Below are positions 51,170-59,717 of a stretch of 64,000 nt of DNA, one piece after another (the first letter of the stretch is position 1; each line of letters starts with the position of its first letter). The notes under the pieces are model-generated. The model was not told the origin of the DNA, did not search any database, and saw only the letters and a program-made list of their open reading frames with translations. The DNA comes from Methanosarcinales archaeon (GTDB lineage: Archaea; Halobacteriota; Methanosarcinia; Methanosarcinales; Methanoperedenaceae): the NCBI GenBank assembly GCA_905339155.1, contig CAJPFJ010000004.1, positions 62,001 through 126,000 on the forward strand, given 5' to 3'. The position numbers and the translations under genes are program-made.

Positions 51170-52245
51170 ACATGCAATTGAAATTTAACAGGATATTATT
51201 AATGAAAACAATATTTTCAATATTTTTAATTTTGATATTTTTTTCTGTAGCCAGTTCAGCATCTGCACGCGTTGAATTAACTGATTTTTTTTCTGATTTC
51301 ACAACAAGTGATGTTACAATCAATTCAGATATGGATTTCAAAGGAAAAGCAGTTTTTGAACTTTTGTATTCAGGTGAACTCGTTGAATCACATGAAGTTT
51401 CAGTTAATGCCAGAGCAGGCGAACCTTTGACCAAAGTCATAATATGGGAGGAAAAACCCCAGCATGATTTTTATATTGCCACCGTAACCTTATATGAAGG
51501 GGACAGGCTCATTTCTAACAAATCATATAATATCGCTTACGGAACTGTCACTATGCCTTCATTCCAGGTCGTGGATTTCTCGCCATCAAACAGCGGTGTA
51601 CAGTTATTACTTCGTTCTTTTAATCCCACAGTGACCGATATTAAAATTGAATTGCTGGATAATAACGATATTGTTTACTCTAAAACCAGAGATGACATAT
51701 CAATTACAACCAGCACTGAATTAAAAATACTGTGGCCTTTTCTGCTCACTGATAACAAGAAATATATTGTCCGGGCAAAAATGTATAGCCACAGGCTATA
51801 TGCGCCTCCTCTGGTCAATACATATATAGCCGGATTCACAGCGATAGACGATGTTGAGATACTGCCTGCCGATGTGCAGGTGGACGAATACGGCGCAAGC
51901 GTTACTATCCAGGGAAAATCACAGGTTCCTTTCGATGGATCCATTGTTGTTTCGGCAAGGAACAGGGCAACAGGAGAAACGGTTGTATACAGGCAGCAGC
52001 TTGAAGATATTCTCACATCAGGAAAAGAATCAACTGCTGGCATTGTTTGGAAAGGAATTGCTCCGGGGACTTATGATATAATTATTGAAGCGGTGAACCA
52101 GGAAAATGTCACCATCGATAAATATGAAACTGTGCTTAGAATCCCGGATTATCCCATCGCCAACATAACTTCGCCTGCAAGGAGTCCCGGTTTCGAAGGA
52201 ATTATTTTCCTGATCATCCTGATAGTAGTATCCCGGAAATTATGA
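51166..52245 (+). CDS. secreted PGF-CTERM-like protein linked to an ABC exporter
   Basis: A 359-residue protein with a signal peptide (about 13-35), beta-rich repeats (FDGSIVVSARNRATGET, like S-layer or COG1361-type surface proteins), and the tail SPGFEGIIFLIILIVVSRKL, a probable PGF-CTERM anchor. It starts with GTG at 51166 or ATG at 51172, overlapping the BofA-like stop. It is followed at 16 bp by two ABC permeases and an ATPase, so it may be an exporter accessory or extracellular adaptor. Confidence 0.75.
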   Translation: MNMQLKFNRILLMKTIFSIFLILIFFSVASSASARVELTDFFSDFTTSDVTINSDMDFKGKAVFELLYSGELVESHEVSVNARAGEPLTKVIIWEEKPQHDFYIATVTLYEGDRLISNKSYNIAYGTVTMPSFQVVDFSPSNSGVQLLLRSFNPTVTDIKIELLDNNDIVYSKTRDDISITTSTELKILWPFLLTDNKKYIVRAKMYSHRLYAPPLVNTYIAGFTAIDDVEILPADVQVDEYGASVTIQGKSQVPFDGSIVVSARNRATGETVVYRQQLEDILTSGKESTAGIVWKGIAPGTYDIIIEAVNQENVTIDKYETVLRIPDYPIANITSPARSPGFEGIIFLIILIVVSRKL

Positions 52246-52261
52246 TTTTAAAAGGTGTTTA

Positions 52262-53416
52262 ATGTTTGACCTTATCATCAAGAACATCACACAACGAAAA
52301 CTCAGGACAGGGCTTACTGTATTTGGTATTGCGCTTGGGATATTTGCAGTTATCGTTATGGGCGGGATGTCCGAGCATTTCAATATGACTTTTGAAAAAT
52401 CCATAAGTTTGACAGCAGATAAGATTCGAGTGTTCCCGGAAATAGGATTCGGGGGCGGGAATCTTAACGATTCAAAAGCAAGGGAAGTAAAAAGGGTAAC
52501 CGGTGTCGCTGATGCCTACGGGCTTTTGCAGGCCGCACTTGATCCTGAAAGCCTGGGTTTTTTTGGGGGAGATGTTGTGATCGGAGTAGAGCCTGAAAAA
52601 CAATCATCCTTATTAAAAGACACATTAGTCACAGAAGGCAGGTATCTGGCAGTGGGTGATGGTTACAGGGCAGTACTTGGCAGCAGTGTTGCTCGCGAGT
52701 TCAACATGAAAGCAGGGGATGAGCTCCAGATAAAGAGCAAGCGTGTGCAGCGCGCCTCATCAATAACCCATGCAAGGAATTTTACCGTTGTTGGAATAAT
52801 GGAATACACGGGTTCTTTCTTTGATAATGGCGTTATAATCCCTCTTGACATTGCACAAAAATTCTATGACCGCGGAGATACAGTATCTTTTATTCTCGCA
52901 GTCCCTGATCCGAATACGGATGCAGAAGATCTTTCCAAAAGGATCGAGCTAAATGTTGAAAAAATAAAGACCTTTTCACCTGAGCAGCTGCGTAAACAGA
53001 TAGAACAGTCACTTGTAGTTTTCACTCTCATCACAATAAGCGCTGCTGTACTGGCGGCAATAATCGGGGGCTTAAGCGTTGTGAACACAATGCTGATGTC
53101 GGTTTCCGAAAGAACAAAAGAATTCGGGCTCATGAAAGCGCTGGGGGCCGAGACAAAGGATATCCTTTTTATGACCATGGGAGAAGCAGCCTTGATGGGA
53201 ATACTTGGGGGGATATGCGGAATAATCGGAGGCGGAGCCCTCGTATATTATTTGAATGATTTTCTTGCTTCCCGCGGGACAGTTCTTTTTGCGATCACGC
53301 CCAGGCTGCTTGTTATAGCGATTGTTTTTTCAACCCTACTTGGGGTCATATCAGGATTGTATCCTGCATACAGGGCAGCAAAAATGAGTCCCATGGAGGC
53401 GCTGCGGTATGAATGA
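52262..53416 (+). CDS. MacB/FtsX-type ABC permease, first copy
   Basis: A 384-residue protein with one N-terminal helix (GLTVFGIALGIFAVIVMGGM), a periplasmic-type extracellular domain (about 45-250), and three C-terminal helices with GGLSVVNTMLMSVSERTKEF, the hallmark of MacB/LolE-type permeases. It works with the ATPase at 54608. A paralog follows at 53467, so the exporter is probably heterodimeric. Confidence 0.93.
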   Translation: MFDLIIKNITQRKLRTGLTVFGIALGIFAVIVMGGMSEHFNMTFEKSISLTADKIRVFPEIGFGGGNLNDSKAREVKRVTGVADAYGLLQAALDPESLGFFGGDVVIGVEPEKQSSLLKDTLVTEGRYLAVGDGYRAVLGSSVAREFNMKAGDELQIKSKRVQRASSITHARNFTVVGIMEYTGSFFDNGVIIPLDIAQKFYDRGDTVSFILAVPDPNTDAEDLSKRIELNVEKIKTFSPEQLRKQIEQSLVVFTLITISAAVLAAIIGGLSVVNTMLMSVSERTKEFGLMKALGAETKDILFMTMGEAALMGILGGICGIIGGGALVYYLNDFLASRGTVLFAITPRLLVIAIVFSTLLGVISGLYPAYRAAKMSPMEALRYE

Positions 53417-53466
53417 ATTCTTACATTTGAATTCCACAATTATTCGTCGTCCTGAGGTATGAAAAT

Positions 53467-54615
53467 ATGTTTGATCTCATAATTCGAAACACTACACAGA
53501 GAAAATTCAGGACAGGTTTAACCGTATTTGGCATAGCGCTTGGGATATTCGCGGTCATGGTCATGGGCGGGATGTCGGAATATTTCAGCCGCCATTCAGA
53601 AAACACATTGAACCTTGTGGATAAAATCCAGGTCGTTCCTGAAACAGGATATCTGGGAGGAAGCATCGACGAATCCACTGTAAGAAAAGTCAACCGGGTT
53701 CCAGGTGTTGCCGATGCATATGGTTTATTGTGGATGCCTTATGATGTTGAAGGGATAGGGTTGATTGGAGATTACGTCGTGGGAATCCCTATCGATAAGC
53801 AAGAACCAACATTGAAAGATACAAAACTGAAAAGTGGAAGACTCCTCCTTCCCGGCGACACTTACAGAGCTGTAGTAGGCAGCAATGTTGAACGGGAATT
53901 CAAAATCAAAGTCGGGGATGAGCTTCCTATAAAATCAAAAAGATTTCGGGGCACTTCCTCCATAACCCATGAAAAAAATTTTACTATTGTTGGAATAATG
54001 GAATATACAAGCTCTGATTATGACAATATTATCGGGATTCCACTTGAAACAGCACAAAAATTTTATGAGCTTGAAAATACGATTTCTTATATCTGGGTCG
54101 TGCCTGAACCTTCTGCTGACGGGGAAGACCTTGCAAAAAGGATAGAATTGAGTGTTGAAAAAATCACGGCCTTATCGCCTCAAAAACTCAGGGAACAGGT
54201 GGAAGAAACACTTGTTATTATCAATTTGATTACTCTCAGTTCGGCACTGCTTGCAGCCATCATCGGTGGTTTAAGTGTAATGAACACCATGTTGATGTCG
54301 GTTTCGGAAAGGACAAAGGATTTCGGTCAAATGAAAGCAATGGGTGCCGAGGTCAGGGATATTCTTTATCTCACTATGGGGGAATCCGCGCTTATGGGTG
54401 CCCTTGGCGGGATTATCGGGATTATCGGAGGTGGGATATTCATTTATTATATGAATGAATACCTCTCTTCCATGGGAATGGTGCTTTTTGCCATAACACC
54501 AAGACTCATTCTTATATCATTGCTGTTCGCAACTCTTCTCGGGACGATTTCTGGCAGTATTCCTGCTTATCGTGCAGCCAAAATGAACCCTATGGAGGCC
54601 ATGAAGTATGGATGA
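53467..54615 (+). CDS. MacB/FtsX-type ABC permease, second copy
   Basis: A 382-residue paralog of the preceding permease with the same layout (GLTVFGIALGIFAVMVMGGM; GGLSVMNTMLMSVSERTKDF) and clear DNA similarity at both ends. It overlaps the ATPase gene by 8 bp. The extracellular domains differ more than the membrane parts, as expected for a two-subunit gate. Confidence 0.93.
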   Translation: MFDLIIRNTTQRKFRTGLTVFGIALGIFAVMVMGGMSEYFSRHSENTLNLVDKIQVVPETGYLGGSIDESTVRKVNRVPGVADAYGLLWMPYDVEGIGLIGDYVVGIPIDKQEPTLKDTKLKSGRLLLPGDTYRAVVGSNVEREFKIKVGDELPIKSKRFRGTSSITHEKNFTIVGIMEYTSSDYDNIIGIPLETAQKFYELENTISYIWVVPEPSADGEDLAKRIELSVEKITALSPQKLREQVEETLVIINLITLSSALLAAIIGGLSVMNTMLMSVSERTKDFGQMKAMGAEVRDILYLTMGESALMGALGGIIGIIGGGIFIYYMNEYLSSMGMVLFAITPRLILISLLFATLLGTISGSIPAYRAAKMNPMEAMKYG

Positions 54616-55303
54616 ACCTATCCTGCGTGTCAGGAACCTTTCAAAAACATATATGCAGGGAAAAATCCCGGTGCATGCACTGAGCGATGTGAGTTTTGAT
54701 GTGGATAAAGGCGAGTTCTTAAGCATAGTCGGGCCATCGGGAAGCGGTAAATCCACGTTCCTTTCAATGATAGGCCTTCTTGATAAACCCACAAGTGGCA
54801 GTGTCTTTATCGATGGAGTCGAGGTAACAAAAGCAACAGATAGCCAGGCACCGAAAATCCGCCGTGAAAAGATCGGTTTTGTGTTCCAGCATTTCAATCT
54901 CATACCCACCCTTTCCGCTTTTGAAAACGTGGATATTGCGATGCGGTTTGCAAGGGTCCCTAAAAGCAAACGAAAAGAAAGAGCGGTCGAGCTTCTCACA
55001 CAGATGGGACTTCGCGACCGCATGAACCACAAGCCATCTGAATTATCAGGCGGAGAGCAGCAGCGGGTTGCGATCGCGCGGGCAATGGCGAACAATCCTG
55101 CGATCATCCTTGCTGATGAGCCTACAGGGGAAGTGGATACAAAGACGCGGGATATGATAGTGGAACTCCTTCGCGGATTGAGCGAAAATGGGCAGACTAT
55201 CCTGATCGTGACGCATGATACGTCAGTATCTGCGAGGACTAGGAGGATAATAAAAATGCTGGATGGGAAGATCGAAAGCGATACGAAAGTTGAAGGGACT
55301 TGA
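54608..55303 (+). CDS. ABC transporter ATP-binding protein (MacB/LolD type)
   Basis: A 231-residue ATPase with Walker A GPSGSGKST, Q-loop FQHFNLIP, signature LSGGEQQRVAIARA and Walker B IILADEPTGEVD. It powers the two upstream permeases to extrude or mechanically act on lipoproteins, peptides or antibiotics. The substrate is not evident. It is the last gene of the 50921-55303 run. Confidence 0.95.
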   Translation: MDEPILRVRNLSKTYMQGKIPVHALSDVSFDVDKGEFLSIVGPSGSGKSTFLSMIGLLDKPTSGSVFIDGVEVTKATDSQAPKIRREKIGFVFQHFNLIPTLSAFENVDIAMRFARVPKSKRKERAVELLTQMGLRDRMNHKPSELSGGEQQRVAIARAMANNPAIILADEPTGEVDTKTRDMIVELLRGLSENGQTILIVTHDTSVSARTRRIIKMLDGKIESDTKVEGT

Positions 55304-55341
55304 GCTTCATTGAGTTATTAAAAAAAACAAAGGTTTAGACC

Positions 55342-56676
55342 ATGCCCGACCTCGTAATCAAGAATGCCCGGCTTTTTATCAACGATGCCATCCAGCCCGC
55401 TGAAATAGCAGTGGATAATGGAAAAATCTCAAAGATCAGTAAAATAATCGGACAAGAGGAAGTTGATGAAGTCATAGACGCAAAAGGCGCGTTAATATTA
55501 CCGGGGGCAATTGATGTCCATGTTCATTTCCGTGACCCTGGAATGACAAAGAAAGAGAACTGGTATACAGGTTCATGCGCAGCAGCCGCGGGGGGAGTTA
55601 CCATGGCCATAGACCATCCCGACACGATTCCACCTACGATAGATGCTTCTTCTTTTAAGGAAAAGCTAAAGGAGTCCAAAAAATCAATAATCGATTATGG
55701 TATCAATGCCGGAGTAACAGCAAATCTCACTAATTTCAAAAGTCTCTGGGAACTTGGCGTAACTGCATTTGGCGAGATATTCATGGCAGAATCCACAGGG
55801 TCGCGCAATGTTAATGAGAGGACATTGAAAGAGGCGCTTGAGGCAATTGGAAACCTGGATGCGGTGGCATGCATTCATGCCGAGGACGAAGAAATCAGAA
55901 AGAAATTCCAACATCTGCTTAAAGGGAACCTTTCACCTGAATCGCATTCAAAATCGCGCCCTAACCTATCTGAAACAATCGCTGTTGAAAAAGCTGTCAA
56001 ACTTGCAGCAAATAAGACTAAGCTTCATTTGTGTCACATCAGCGCATTCGAAAGCATCGAAGTCATAAAAAAGGCTAAGAATGAAAATAATAAAATAACA
56101 TGCGAAGTTACTCCGCATCATCTTTTCCTTTCCACAAGAGACTACAGGCGCCTTGGAACTCTCGGAAAAATGAACCCGCCTCTTCGTGATTTTCCATCAC
56201 AGCAAAGCCTGTGGTCAGGATTGAATGACGGGACTATAGATATGGTAGCCTCTTCTCATGAACCGCATCTCGAATCCGAGAAAATGACTGATATCTGGAG
56301 TGCGCCTGCGGGTGTTCCTGGAGTTGAAACGATGATGCCTCTTATGCTAATGGCTGTTAAACGGAATCTTATTACTTTGAAAAAGTTAATTGAAGTAACC
56401 AGTCAAAATCCTGCCAGAATATTCAACCTGAGAAACAAAGGAGTACTTTCTCAAGGGTATGATGCAGATATGATAATTGTGGGGAAGGCGCAGGAAATCC
56501 GCAAAGAAAAACTGCATAGTAAAGCAGGCTGGACGCCATTTCAAGGGATGAAAGGTATTTTTCCAGCCAAAACAATTGTGCGCGGAGAGATTGTTTGGGA
56601 TGGTGAAGTAATCTCCAGGAGGAGATATGGTAAGTTTTTACCCGGGAAAGGGTTGAAAATTGAAGAAGCTGATTGA
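55342..56676 (+). CDS. pyrC: dihydroorotase-like protein with replaced catalytic Asp
   Basis: A 444-residue amidohydrolase close to the PyrC of Methanosarcinales: GAIDVHVHFRDPGMT has the HxH metal site, and CHISAFESIE, CEVTPHHLFL and NPPLRDF are present. The motif that should read (S/T)DHAPH reads SSHEPH at 304-309, so the catalytic base/metal Asp is Ser305 (codon TCT) and the next Ala is Glu. If the sequence is right, normal ring closure of carbamoyl-aspartate is doubtful. The role could be another cyclic amide hydrolysis or a structural partner. Confidence 0.85.
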   Translation: MPDLVIKNARLFINDAIQPAEIAVDNGKISKISKIIGQEEVDEVIDAKGALILPGAIDVHVHFRDPGMTKKENWYTGSCAAAAGGVTMAIDHPDTIPPTIDASSFKEKLKESKKSIIDYGINAGVTANLTNFKSLWELGVTAFGEIFMAESTGSRNVNERTLKEALEAIGNLDAVACIHAEDEEIRKKFQHLLKGNLSPESHSKSRPNLSETIAVEKAVKLAANKTKLHLCHISAFESIEVIKKAKNENNKITCEVTPHHLFLSTRDYRRLGTLGKMNPPLRDFPSQQSLWSGLNDGTIDMVASSHEPHLESEKMTDIWSAPAGVPGVETMMPLMLMAVKRNLITLKKLIEVTSQNPARIFNLRNKGVLSQGYDADMIIVGKAQEIRKEKLHSKAGWTPFQGMKGIFPAKTIVRGEIVWDGEVISRRRYGKFLPGKGLKIEEAD

Positions 56677-56750
56677 TAGTAAGCTATTATCCTTCTCTAT
56701 AAAATGGGGTTATTTTTCATCGTTTCATTCTTATTTAATATTTTTTAATA

Positions 56751-58085
56751 TTAATAATTGAATTCTATATATCTTCCATAACATCTACTTTCCGTTTCAT
56801 CTATTTCACCATTTTCATAAATTAGTCTACCTCTGACCATTGTAAACTGAGGTTTCCCTTTCAGCTTCATTCCTTCAAAAGCAGACCATCTGCATTTAGT
56901 TTGTAACTCATCTCCCTTAACAACCCATTCTTCTTTTGGATCAAGAAATACAAGGTCTGCATCATATCCTAATGCAATTTTCCCTTTATCTCTTATTCCA
57001 AATATCCTGGCTGGATTCTCAGATGTTAATTTCACAATTTTATTTAGGGACAATCCGCTTGATATCAAGAGAGGGAGCATAGTCTCATTACCCGGCATCC
57101 CTGCTGGCGCTTCCCAAACCCCTTTTTCTTTTTCTTCTTTAGTGTGCGGCGTATGTTCCGAGGCGATACAATCAACTACGCCATTTTCGATACCATCCCA
57201 TAATGCTTTTTGATCATCTCCGGACTTTAATGCCGGGCTTACTTTCCCATAGGGGCCTAATTTTGTTGCATCATCTTTTGTTAAGAATAAATGATATGGA
57301 ACCACTTCACATGTAATATCTATACCGCTTTTTTTAGCTGCGCGTATCATTTCAAGTTCTTCTTTAGTACTTGAATGGCAAATGTGAACACGATTCCCGA
57401 TATATCTGGCCAATTCAATTACTTCTGCGGTAGCCAAATGAACAACAAGATTATTTCTGGATTCATTGTAAGCTTCAAAATCTTCACTGTGTTTGTATTT
57501 TTCTTTTAGATATTTTATCAATCTCTGATTTTCAGCATGGACAGTAGCTATCATGCCTCTTTTCTTAAGAATCGAGAACTCTTCAAAAAGTATTCCTTCA
57601 TCATCAACTGTGGTCGGGGTTGTTTCATGCCCTGCCATAAAAAACTTTACTGATGCAACATCATTAACGGTTTCAATTTCACTCTGGTTATCTACAGAAG
57701 CAGCAAAGTGGAAACCATAATCAACAACTGCATTTTTTTCGACCAATTTCCTTTTTTCTCGTAATCTTTTCCTGGTGGTTGTTGGCGGGTTGGTATTTGG
57801 CATATCCAGAACCGTTGTAATTCCACCCGCTGCAGCCGCAGAAGTTCCAGTAAAAAAATCCTCTTTATGGGTCATGCCCGGAACTCTAAAATGAGTATCT
57901 ACGTCAATTAATCCAGGGATTACTAATAATCCTTTTGCATCGAAAACATCCGAAGAACGAATCATTGAACTGTCTTTTGTGATAGCTACAATTTTTCCAT
58001 TTTCAATTCCCAAACATCCTTCATAAACATCACCAGGATCTCCAATATAAATCCTGGCGTTTTTTATAAGTAAATCAATTTCCAT
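56751..58085 (-). CDS. dihydroorotase/hydantoinase-family amidohydrolase, diverged
   Basis: A 444-residue paralog of the adjacent protein. The first metal motif is IDVDTHFRVPG, so the first His of HxH is Asp63 while His65 remains, and the catalytic motif reads SEHTPH with Glu310 instead of Asp. CHSSTKEELE and PYHLFL are kept. It lies 49 bp downstream of tfrB on the same strand and likely shares its transcript. Substrate and activity are uncertain; allantoinase or dihydropyrimidinase-type reactions are possible. Confidence 0.85.
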   Translation of the reverse strand: MEIDLLIKNARIYIGDPGDVYEGCLGIENGKIVAITKDSSMIRSSDVFDAKGLLVIPGLIDVDTHFRVPGMTHKEDFFTGTSAAAAGGITTVLDMPNTNPPTTTRKRLREKRKLVEKNAVVDYGFHFAASVDNQSEIETVNDVASVKFFMAGHETTPTTVDDEGILFEEFSILKKRGMIATVHAENQRLIKYLKEKYKHSEDFEAYNESRNNLVVHLATAEVIELARYIGNRVHICHSSTKEELEMIRAAKKSGIDITCEVVPYHLFLTKDDATKLGPYGKVSPALKSGDDQKALWDGIENGVVDCIASEHTPHTKEEKEKGVWEAPAGMPGNETMLPLLISSGLSLNKIVKLTSENPARIFGIRDKGKIALGYDADLVFLDPKEEWVVKGDELQTKCRWSAFEGMKLKGKPQFTMVRGRLIYENGEIDETESRCYGRYIEFNY

Positions 58086-58134
58086 TAAAGCACTCCTTAA
58101 CCTGATTTCTTAAAAATCAAAATAGGATATTCAC

Positions 58135-59709
58135 TCATTTCAAACCATATCCTCTGGCCAATATTGTATAAAAATTCTCCAGATCAAAACCTGCTTTTTC
58201 TTCCAGTGATAATAATTCGATTGCAGAATCAAAGGACATATAACAATAAGGGCAGTTGGTTACAAGCGAATCAACTTTGTTTTCTTTTACTGCCTGTAGC
58301 CGTCTTCTTGATAATGTATTATTCAATTCAGGATAGCGGGTCCTGACACCTCCTCCACCCCCACAGCATAATCGATCACTCGGAACTCTATTTATTTCAA
58401 TCCCAGGAATCTTCTGCATAAGTTCCAGATATAAATCTTCAGACAAACCCATTTTCCTGGTATGGCACGGATAATGGTACATTACTTTTGTATTAATTTT
58501 TTCTGTAAACTCTTTGAGATCAATTTTCTTGGTGAGAAATTCAGCTACATCATAAACCTTAGATTTGAAAGAAGTATCAATATCTCTTGAAAGTTCTGGA
58601 TAATCATTCCTGAGAGTTAAGCAACAACCTGAACAACTTGTTAAAATATTGTTTATGCCTTTTTCAATATAAGACTCAAAAATATCAAAGTTTTTCTTAA
58701 TGACAGGCAAAATCTCATCTTTCTGACCCGTTCTGATAGCTGGAGATCCACAGCACACCTGATTTTTGGGAAGATGTACTGCTATTTCATTGTGTTGAAG
58801 AATATTAATTACTGATTTTGCAACATCATGCTGCCTGCGGTTTAAGATACATCCTAAAAACAAAACTACTTCTGCTTGAGGTTCATCTTTGAAAGTTTTT
58901 ATATATTCCGGATATTTATATACAGTGGATGCTTCTTTAACAGATATTGAGCAGCCTGTATCTCTAATATTTTGCATTATTTTTTTATGTGGAGGCAAAG
59001 GGGCACAATGATTTGTTACAGCTTTGTATCTCAAATCAATAACATTTTGCCCGATATTGATATTTTTCGGACATGTTGGTTCACATTCATGGCATACAAT
59101 ACATTTGAATAATCCCCTTTCAATCGCCTGCCCGGTTCTTCCTGTGTCACAATCTCTGGGATCCTTTAAGAATCTCATGGTTTTAACCAGCGAATGAGGC
59201 CCCGCGAAAGTAGTATCTCCATCAATTGCATTGCATTCAGAATAACAGGATCCGCAGAATATACAATTTCTTGCTTCTTTGAGTTCCTTTACGTTCTGTG
59301 GAGGCATTAAGAATTCATTTATTGGCAATTGTTTTGAATGATCCAGAACAATCCATGGTTCCATATCTTTAATTTTCTTGAAAAATAAATTTTGATCTAC
59401 TACCAGATCTTTTATAATCCTGAAATGTCCTAACGGTTCAATGCTAATTATTTCCCCTGTTCTTATTTCAAAAAGTTGAGTCTTGCAGGCAAGCATTGAT
59501 TTTCCATTTATTTTTACTGCACATGACCCACATATTGCGCTTCTGCAGGACTGTCGAAATGTGAGGGTTCTATCCAAATTATCCTTAATATAATTCAATG
59601 AGTCCAAAACAGTAACTCCACGCCTGATTGGAACTGTGTATTCCTTAAAATAGGGAGCTTCATCCTTTTCCGGATCGAATCTGAAAATTTTTAATATGAT
59701 CTCTTCCAT
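58135..59709 (-). CDS. tfrB: thiol:fumarate reductase subunit B
   Basis: A 524-residue iron-sulfur protein. N-terminal 2Fe-2S cysteines lie in CRSAICGSCAVKINGKSMLAC-type sequence (written CRSAICGSC then MLAC), two ferredoxin motifs follow (CIFCGSCYSECNA and CIVCHECEPTCPK), then two CCG (HdrB-like) domains with CCGSPAIRTG, CSGCCLTL and CCGGGGGVRTRYP. This is the TfrB layout, which couples reduction of fumarate to oxidation of CoM-SH and CoB-SH to heterodisulfide. It is 8 bp from tfrA. Confidence 0.93.
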   Translation of the reverse strand: MEEIILKIFRFDPEKDEAPYFKEYTVPIRRGVTVLDSLNYIKDNLDRTLTFRQSCRSAICGSCAVKINGKSMLACKTQLFEIRTGEIISIEPLGHFRIIKDLVVDQNLFFKKIKDMEPWIVLDHSKQLPINEFLMPPQNVKELKEARNCIFCGSCYSECNAIDGDTTFAGPHSLVKTMRFLKDPRDCDTGRTGQAIERGLFKCIVCHECEPTCPKNINIGQNVIDLRYKAVTNHCAPLPPHKKIMQNIRDTGCSISVKEASTVYKYPEYIKTFKDEPQAEVVLFLGCILNRRQHDVAKSVINILQHNEIAVHLPKNQVCCGSPAIRTGQKDEILPVIKKNFDIFESYIEKGINNILTSCSGCCLTLRNDYPELSRDIDTSFKSKVYDVAEFLTKKIDLKEFTEKINTKVMYHYPCHTRKMGLSEDLYLELMQKIPGIEINRVPSDRLCCGGGGGVRTRYPELNNTLSRRRLQAVKENKVDSLVTNCPYCYMSFDSAIELLSLEEKAGFDLENFYTILARGYGLK

Positions 59710-59717
59710 TTAAATAC

